NCBI GenBank assembly: GCA_021740645.1
Contig: JAIOZL010000001.1
Span: forward strand, 221,462-285,461
Reading direction: 5' to 3'
DNA length: 64,000 nt
From: Bacteroidales bacterium
GTDB taxonomy: Bacteria; Bacteroidota; Bacteroidia; Bacteroidales; JAADJA01
Shown: in pieces, positions 62,601-64,000 of the stretch
Layout of the letters: every line of letters begins with the position of its first letter
Numbering within the stretch: position 1 is the first letter of the stretch
Program-made: the position numbers and the translations under genes
The notes under the pieces: model-generated
Database searches by the model: none
Told to the model about the DNA's origin: nothing
Seen by the model: only the letters and a program-made list of their open reading frames with translations

Positions 62601-63275
62601 TCCCAGGTTACCTTCTTTGTAAAAGATACAGGTATTGGTATCCCGGAAGATAAACAACATGTAATTTTCCAAAGGTTCAGGCAGGTAGAGGAGTCATATA
62701 CGCGTAATTTTGAGGGCACCGGCCTGGGATTGTCAATTAGTCAAAAACTCACTCACCTTATGAAAGGTAAAATGTGGGTGGAATCAGCATCCGGCGAAGG
62801 CTCAACCTTCTATTTTACGCTACCCCTTGATGTAGCAGAGGAATCAAAAAAATCACTTACCCCAAAAGATATGAATTACGATGAAGTATTAAACGGAAAA
62901 AGTATACTTGTTGTAGAAGACGAGGACTCTAACTTCCTCCTGATTGAAACCATGCTTTCAAGGGATGGATTAAATATTACCCGTGCGGTTAACGGCAACT
63001 TAGCCGTAGATATGTTCAGAAATAATGGACATCATTTCGACGTGGTGTTAATGGATATAAAAATTCCCGGCTTAAATGGTTATGAAGCAACGGCTGAAAT
63101 AAAAAAGATAAAAGCTAATGTACCGATAATAGCCCAAACGGCCTATGCCATGTCGGGGGAAAAAGAAAAATGCCTGGAAGCAGGTTGCGACGACTATATT
63201 GCTAAACCTTACAACAGAAAAGAGTTACTGGAAATTCTTCATAAGAACCTGGCTCCCTGCCATGTTTTTCAATGA
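59673..63275 (+). CDS. Hybrid two-component sensor kinase with propeller sensor, Y_Y_Y domain and receiver
   Basis: This 1200-residue protein has a signal peptide (…VSAFS|QQ). About fourteen two-component propeller repeats follow (patterns NIWFGT, GLSSDS), forming a two-propeller periplasmic sensor to about residue 650. A Y_Y_Y domain (YQYKLKGFDEDWNPL), one helix at about 764-786, a coiled linker, HisKA with His836 in SHEIRTP, a HATPase (DTGIGIPEDKQH, GTGLGLSISQKL) and a receiver with Asp1128 (VLMDIKIPGLNG) complete it. The layout is that of Bacteroidota HTCS regulators but stops after the receiver, without the usual AraC-type DNA-binding domain. Output must pass to another protein. The ligand is unknown. 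Confidence 0.92.
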   Translation: MSRIFSIIAIIWSLFQVSAFSQQHVLINYSLEDGLPQASVSSIYQDADRNMWFGTQGGVCKYNGNTFVNMDTRNGLSGNHVHSIFQDSERRIWLGHRYKGLSLIIDKEIIAIPVSEKQISSIAEDKQGNIWVGTNGKGIFILPKNSNPSIENFIRLSARIENLHSNINDILVTREFEVLVASDKGISFITFDKDLEKFEIENINTDNSDLPFERIMALLQGKNQEIWMLGLNGIAKYLSLYEVESSKPIYFRFPPEMHSVYKHNMAIDNEGTLWGVYDYGLFRINDGKLQAGFEGPGYKSYPTEKVFADCEGNIWFGTTGRGVFKYPGDKFMLFDNESGLSNNFVLTIIEDNLGRKWFGTEAGICIYDNGKYSYLTKSNGLPDNSVDVIFQDSRDNIWIGYYTEGPLVRYNPKTKKFRYLTEEDGLSTTSVITINEDKNGNIWFGTLSNGISKYTYPQNGIAEKFTPYTLSDGISGTDIWIIHTDRTGNLWFGTDKSGLMKYDGNRFVTYNASDGLTNLCCGAITNDSENNLWIATIGGGVFKFDGEHFTNFTTSDGLSSDSPFSIICDNKDNVWVGTNSGIDKFEYGTSSFKHYGKDEGFLGIENNQNAILKDQEGIIWFGTMNGVVRFDPSKDTENKLPPNIVLKNIRLYYNDFDYKDFTKEFDPITHIPINMVFNYKQNHLTFEFDGITHIAPAKVAYQYKLKGFDEDWNPLTKSNIATYTNIPPGEYQFLVKSKNGDNYWNEHPLAFSFIIKPPIWQETWFRIAAVIFFAGLIYLIFWWRLKSIKDQKIKLQKLVDEKTIELKKEAEERKIAQVKAEQADTLKTAFLANMSHEIRTPVNAIVGFADLLKDKNLSDEDKNVYIEYITTGGKTLLNLINDIIDISKIESGQVNIAKEPCNVEVLFTELYYTFNEIIKKKGKSDIELRIANTDYNQLILNADPYRLKQILSNLIGNAIKFTMDGFIEFGYSIDNTSQVTFFVKDTGIGIPEDKQHVIFQRFRQVEESYTRNFEGTGLGLSISQKLTHLMKGKMWVESASGEGSTFYFTLPLDVAEESKKSLTPKDMNYDEVLNGKSILVVEDEDSNFLLIETMLSRDGLNITRAVNGNLAVDMFRNNGHHFDVVLMDIKIPGLNGYEATAEIKKIKANVPIIAQTAYAMSGEKEKCLEAGCDDYIAKPYNRKELLEILHKNLAPCHVFQ

Positions 63276-63504
63276 TAAGATTTCTGAAGCCATTACAAGG
63301 GTATGTAATGACTTGCTAAGGAAAATTTATTATTGAAAAGGTTAAGAAACAAAATTAATTTTTATGACTTGCCTTTCTTTGGCTTTATTTTATTTTGACC
63401 TGAACCAGAATTAAAATTTGAAACCGACCGGCAAATATTAGTTAAATGGTTTGGCTATATGGAGTGCGGGACTTTTAAAAACTTCACAGTCAGGCTGCCA
63501 CTGA

Positions 63505-63561
63505 GCCAATTCGTTTATTCAATATTTCATTTTTTCCGTCACTCGTCGCATACGAATTGGC
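63505..63561. repeat. Spaced inverted repeat
   Basis: GCCAATTCGT at 63505-63514 and its exact complement ACGAATTGGC at 63552-63561 are separated by 37 nt. It may mark the edge of a small mobile or repeat element near the transposase fragment. Confidence 0.5.
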
Positions 63562-63601
63562 GGTGTTGCAACGAAGAACTGCGGTTGAATTACCCGCTAA
63601 A

Positions 63602-63651
63602 CCTATGCTAGCGAGAGCTTCAGGCCTATGCTAGCGCGAGCTTCAAGCTCG
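63602..63651. repeat. REP-like direct repeat and palindrome beside a Y1 transposase
   Basis: Two 21-nt copies beginning CCTATGCTAGCG (63602-63622 and 63625-63645) differ at one base. The second runs into the palindrome CGAGCTT-C-AAGCTCG at 63637-63651. Such palindromes next to a RAYT-type transposase gene are typical REP elements. Confidence 0.68.
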
Positions 63652-63667
63652 TGCTGTTATTTACATC

Positions 63668-64000
63668 CTATTCCAGCAAAGTTACCCTAACATAACTCTT
63701 ACAACCAGCATAATCCCTTGCACTGCTGTATTTCCATTGTTCAGGCTCATCAACAAAACCAGCCTCTACAGGGTTTTGATGGATATAATCAATTTTCTGG
63801 TCAATTACATGATTGCTCCAAAGTTCTACAGGCTTATTATGTTGTTGCCAGAATTGATGATTTTTTACATTGCTATTCTTCAAGCCTGCATCTTTCATCA
63901 TTTGCAATATCCAATCTTTCCGGCTCTCTTTTGGATTCATTTCAATCTCCTTCTTCATTTGTTGTGAGGTGAAAGTTTTAAACTCTTTTAGAAGTTTAGA
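63668..64000 (-). CDS. REP-associated tyrosine transposase (IS200-like Y1 family), 5' part beyond the window
   Basis: The frame is open to the right edge, so the start lies outside. The visible 110 C-terminal residues contain LLKEFKTFTSQQMKKEI, PKESRKDWILQMM, HQFWQQHNKPVEL and the family-typical DYIHQNPVEAGFV, then WKYSSARDYAG. These match the C-terminal part of COG1943 RAYT-type transposases. The catalytic HUH motif would be in the missing N-terminal part. The adjacent palindromic repeats are its likely substrates. Whether the whole gene is intact cannot be judged. Confidence 0.82.
   Translation of the reverse strand, partial: SKLLKEFKTFTSQQMKKEIEMNPKESRKDWILQMMKDAGLKNSNVKNHQFWQQHNKPVELWSNHVIDQKIDYIHQNPVEAGFVDEPEQWKYSSARDYAGCKSYVRVTLLE

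Larger units (their letters stand above)
63276..63667. other. Gene-poor stretch with an inverted repeat and REP-like units
   Basis: These 392 bases lie between the sensor kinase and the transposase fragment. The left half holds nothing I recognise. The right half holds the spaced inverted repeat and the direct and palindromic units listed separately. No terminator with a clear T-run follows the kinase gene. Confidence 0.5.

Overview
The window reads as chromosomal DNA of a Bacteroidota bacterium, probably a free-living, oxygen-respiring, peptide-using member of the class Bacteroidia or a close relative. The evidence is consistent across the window: an alternative complex III (act) operon, many proteins with type IX secretion (T9SS) sorting domains, the T9SS protein PorT, TonB-dependent receptors with carboxypeptidase-regulatory N-domains, GH97 and S46 enzymes, weak Shine-Dalgarno signals, and promoters of the Bacteroidota type (TTG, about 19 nt, TAnnTTTG). 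The genus cannot be fixed from the sequence alone.

Layout. 1-5.8 kb: the 3' part of a respiratory actBCDEF operon that ends in a strong terminator with no cytochrome oxidase genes following. 5.9-13.3 kb: NAD(P)HX epimerase, a lipoprotein MsrB-MsrA fusion, a TonB receptor coupled to a DUF2271-like protein with a flavinylation-type motif, an exported nickel superoxide dismutase, an EamA transporter flanked by two related palindromic repeats, and a molbindin. 13.3-19.9 kb: exported proteins, including two T9SS cargoes and a lipoprotein/outer-membrane-barrel pair. 19.9-23.8 kb: an aminotransferase, a heptose kinase-like protein, PorT and a conserved unknown. 23.9-28.5 kb: tRNA-Glu, a T9SS-exported S1/P1-nuclease-like protein, a TonB-dependent barrel and two small proteins. 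28.5-37 kb: an activated-methyl-cycle block (MTHFR fusion, MetH, AhcY). 37-44 kb: a nine-repeat type B T9SS protein, tRNA-Arg, a class V aminotransferase and a GH97 glycosidase.

The most unusual region is 44-55.1 kb on the minus strand. It holds two tandem copies of a three-gene cassette: ECF sigma factor, then a protein with a short cytoplasmic N-terminus, one membrane helix, a long low-complexity linker and a C-terminal outer-membrane barrel, then a secreted PKD-domain T9SS protein. The first two genes overlap in both copies. One copy is followed by a further PKD protein, whose promoter region carries almost the same ECF-type element (CTCAGGCAAC, 16-17 nt, GTCT) as the region before the first sigma gene. 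I infer an envelope-spanning signalling system in which a dual-membrane anti-sigma factor controls production of cell-surface PKD proteins.

55.4-64 kb: a DPP III-like lipoprotein and a DPP7-type S46 dipeptidyl peptidase, a hybrid two-component sensor that ends at its receiver domain, and at the right edge REP-like repeats beside a partial Y1 (RAYT-type) transposase.

All family assignments are from reading the sequences. No database search was run.
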